From Rubrobacter sp. (GTDB lineage: Bacteria > Actinomycetota > Rubrobacteria > Rubrobacterales > Rubrobacteraceae), in assembly GCA_019247245.1 (NCBI GenBank), contig JAFAPF010000197.1, positions 1 through 15,346 of the forward strand: 15,346 nucleotides of DNA, read 5' to 3'. A program made the translations under genes and the position numbers. Below the pieces are notes generated by a model. The model was not told the origin of the DNA. It saw nothing but the letters and a program-made list of their open reading frames with translations, and did no database searches. Below are positions 14,082 to 15,346 of the stretch, one piece after another. Numbering within the stretch: the first letter of the stretch is position 1; the number at the start of each line of letters is the position of its first letter.

Positions 14082-15346
14082 TTGCCAATCCGATGGCGAC
14101 TAACCCTCTTCAACACGCTGGTGATCGGGACCATGCTGCTAGCCTTGGGCTTCGCGCTTTATTTCTTCGTACGTGAAGCCTTGCTTTCGGGGGTCGAGGA
14201 TACGGTTCGCAATCGGGCCCTCGAGGCTGCCCAGACCATAAACTCCGGGGAAGAGCTAGACGAGGAAGAACTAGAGCGGCTAACCTCTGAGGGGGTTTTT
14301 CTCATTGTCCGGGACGAAGCTGGCAGAATAATCGCCCAACCTGTGGCTCCGCCGGCCCTAGTGAACGACGTCGAAACTGTGTGGCAGCAAGCGCTCCAAA
14401 GTGGCCGTTCCCAAGAAGGTACTAAAGAGACCTCCGATATAAATCCAACATATATCTATGCCGTGCCCGTCGATCCCGCCAACAGTTCAGCCCGCGTAGT
14501 AGAAGCCGGCCAGTCCTACGAGGGGACGAACAGAACGATCGAGACCTTCGGCACGGTGCTGGTCTTCGTGATTGTCGGTGCCTTTATGGTTACCGTGGGT
14601 GGAGCTTACATTCTGGCCCGAGCGACGCTCTCCCCCGTAGGTGCTGCGCTAGCTTCTGCACGCAAGATAACAGAGGGCAACCTATCCGAGCGTTTGCCCG
14701 TTGCCAACTCAAAGGACGAGATAGGAAGCCTCGCCGTGACCATGAACGGCTTGCTCTCACGCCTGGAGGCGGCCTTCGCTCGTCAGGAAGAAGCCTTGGA
14801 GCGCAGCGAAGAAGCCTTGGAGCGCCAGCGTCGCTTCGTCGCCGACGCCAGCCACGAGCTTAGGACCCCACTCACCACGATAGAGGGATATGCCGAGATG
14901 TTGAAGGAGTGGGCCCTGCATGACCAAGAGACTGCCCACGAGAGCGTGGAGGCGATTCAAGAGGAATCGAAGCGCATGCGAGTGATGGTGGAGAGCTTGC
15001 TGGCCCTGGCCCAGGGTGACGAGGGGGCTCCCCTTGAATTCGAACCGCAGAACTTGGGAGACGTTGCCGCCGACGCAGTGAGAACCGCTCAGGCTGCCGC
15101 AGGGAACAAGGTGGCGATCAAATACAGTCCTCCTGAGCGGAAGATAATCGCAACCTTCGACCGAACCCGTATCCTTCAAACACTCTCTATCCTCCTGGAC
15201 AATGCGGTGAAGTACACCCCGCAAGGAGGAGAGGTAAGGCTAGGAGCACGGGAGAAGAACGCTTCGGTGGAGCTGGAGGTCTCGGACACCGGTATAGGGA
15301 TCCCCGGAGAGCAGCTACCCTTCATATTCGAGCGCTTCTACAGAAC
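14082..15346 (+). CDS. Sensor histidine kinase, C-terminus cut by window edge
   Basis: Open from TTG 14082 to the window edge (421 codons seen), with AGGGAGGGG just upstream inside the regulator 3' end. TM1 spans about 9-28 (LVIGTMLLALGFALYFFV). An extracytoplasmic sensor region of about 130 residues follows, then TM2 at 158-178 and a HAMP linker (SPVGAALASARKITEGN and later DEIGSLAVTMN). A short coiled coil carries a duplicated heptad. The DHp helix has FVADASHELRTPLTTIEGYA with phospho-acceptor His258. The ATPase domain shows the N box LLDNAVKYTP (Asn374), the G1 box SDTGIGIP (Asp402) and the F box IFERFY. G2 lies outside the window. It is an intact class I kinase paired with the preceding regulator. 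Confidence 0.92.
   Translation, partial: MPIRWRLTLFNTLVIGTMLLALGFALYFFVREALLSGVEDTVRNRALEAAQTINSGEELDEEELERLTSEGVFLIVRDEAGRIIAQPVAPPALVNDVETVWQQALQSGRSQEGTKETSDINPTYIYAVPVDPANSSARVVEAGQSYEGTNRTIETFGTVLVFVIVGAFMVTVGGAYILARATLSPVGAALASARKITEGNLSERLPVANSKDEIGSLAVTMNGLLSRLEAAFARQEEALERSEEALERQRRFVADASHELRTPLTTIEGYAEMLKEWALHDQETAHESVEAIQEESKRMRVMVESLLALAQGDEGAPLEFEPQNLGDVAADAVRTAQAAAGNKVAIKYSPPERKIIATFDRTRILQTLSILLDNAVKYTPQGGEVRLGAREKNASVELEVSDTGIGIPGEQLPFIFERFYR
14787..14828. repeat. 21-bp tandem repeat encoding a duplicated heptad
   Basis: Two 21-base units (14787-14807, 14808-14828) agree in the first 19 positions and encode EEALERS and EEALERQ in the helix between HAMP and DHp. Seven residues keep coiled-coil register. 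Confidence 0.6.

Noticed and set aside
1..15346. CRISPR array or rRNA genes
   Set aside because: No regularly spaced repeats of 20 bases or more and no rRNA-like conserved blocks were seen.

Overview
The window looks like a chromosomal accessory segment from a high-GC Gram-positive bacterium, most likely an actinomycete close to Rubrobacter. This is an inference from the gene content (DUF5996, MOSC, LtrA, a DHA2 exporter beside a P450, a LepB-type signal peptidase), from frequent TTG and GTG starts behind strong AGGAGG-type ribosome sites, and from protein style. It was not tested by a search.

Layout. Bases 1-433 carry the start of a MOSC-domain gene that runs off the left edge. Bases 683-931 hold a frameshifted relic that resembles the N-terminus of a cytochrome bd-type oxidase subunit I. 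A minus-strand pair follows: a twice-frameshifted NADPH-dependent FMN reductase and an intact DUF5996 gene (2666 down to 1141). Next come a type I signal peptidase (2964-3551) and an MBL-fold hydrolase (3800-4555), both minus. A compact minus-strand operon occupies 8890-4860: MarR regulator, 14-TM DHA2/EmrB-like exporter (split by a one-base slip in a G6 run), then a cytochrome P450. A promoter overlapped by paired inverted repeats precedes marR. This reads as a self-regulated export and oxidation module.

The most notable structure is at 9298-11792. A 2495-bp mobile element lies between imperfect terminal inverted repeats and a CTAG direct repeat. It carries a decayed DDE transposase gene and an apparently intact ltrA membrane-protein gene as passenger. 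Removing the element and one CTAG rejoins, in frame, an M23-type peptidase sequence (GDVLAL before, VGTSGNSAESHLHFH after), so both ends and the insertion site can be reconstructed. The M23 gene is itself a relic, with in-frame stops.

Right of the element is a gene graveyard: a tyrosine-recombinase C-terminus, a perfect 12-bp stem-loop, a possible 36-residue membrane peptide gene, a small inverted-repeat remnant and a carboxylesterase fragment. From 13401 an intact OmpR/PhoB response regulator and a histidine kinase (cut by the right edge) form a two-gene operon on the plus strand.

At least seven loci are broken. Some are clearly biological decay (element insertion, truncations, a 13-bp duplication). 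Single-base slips in otherwise good genes (the exporter and the FMN reductase) could be sequencing errors.
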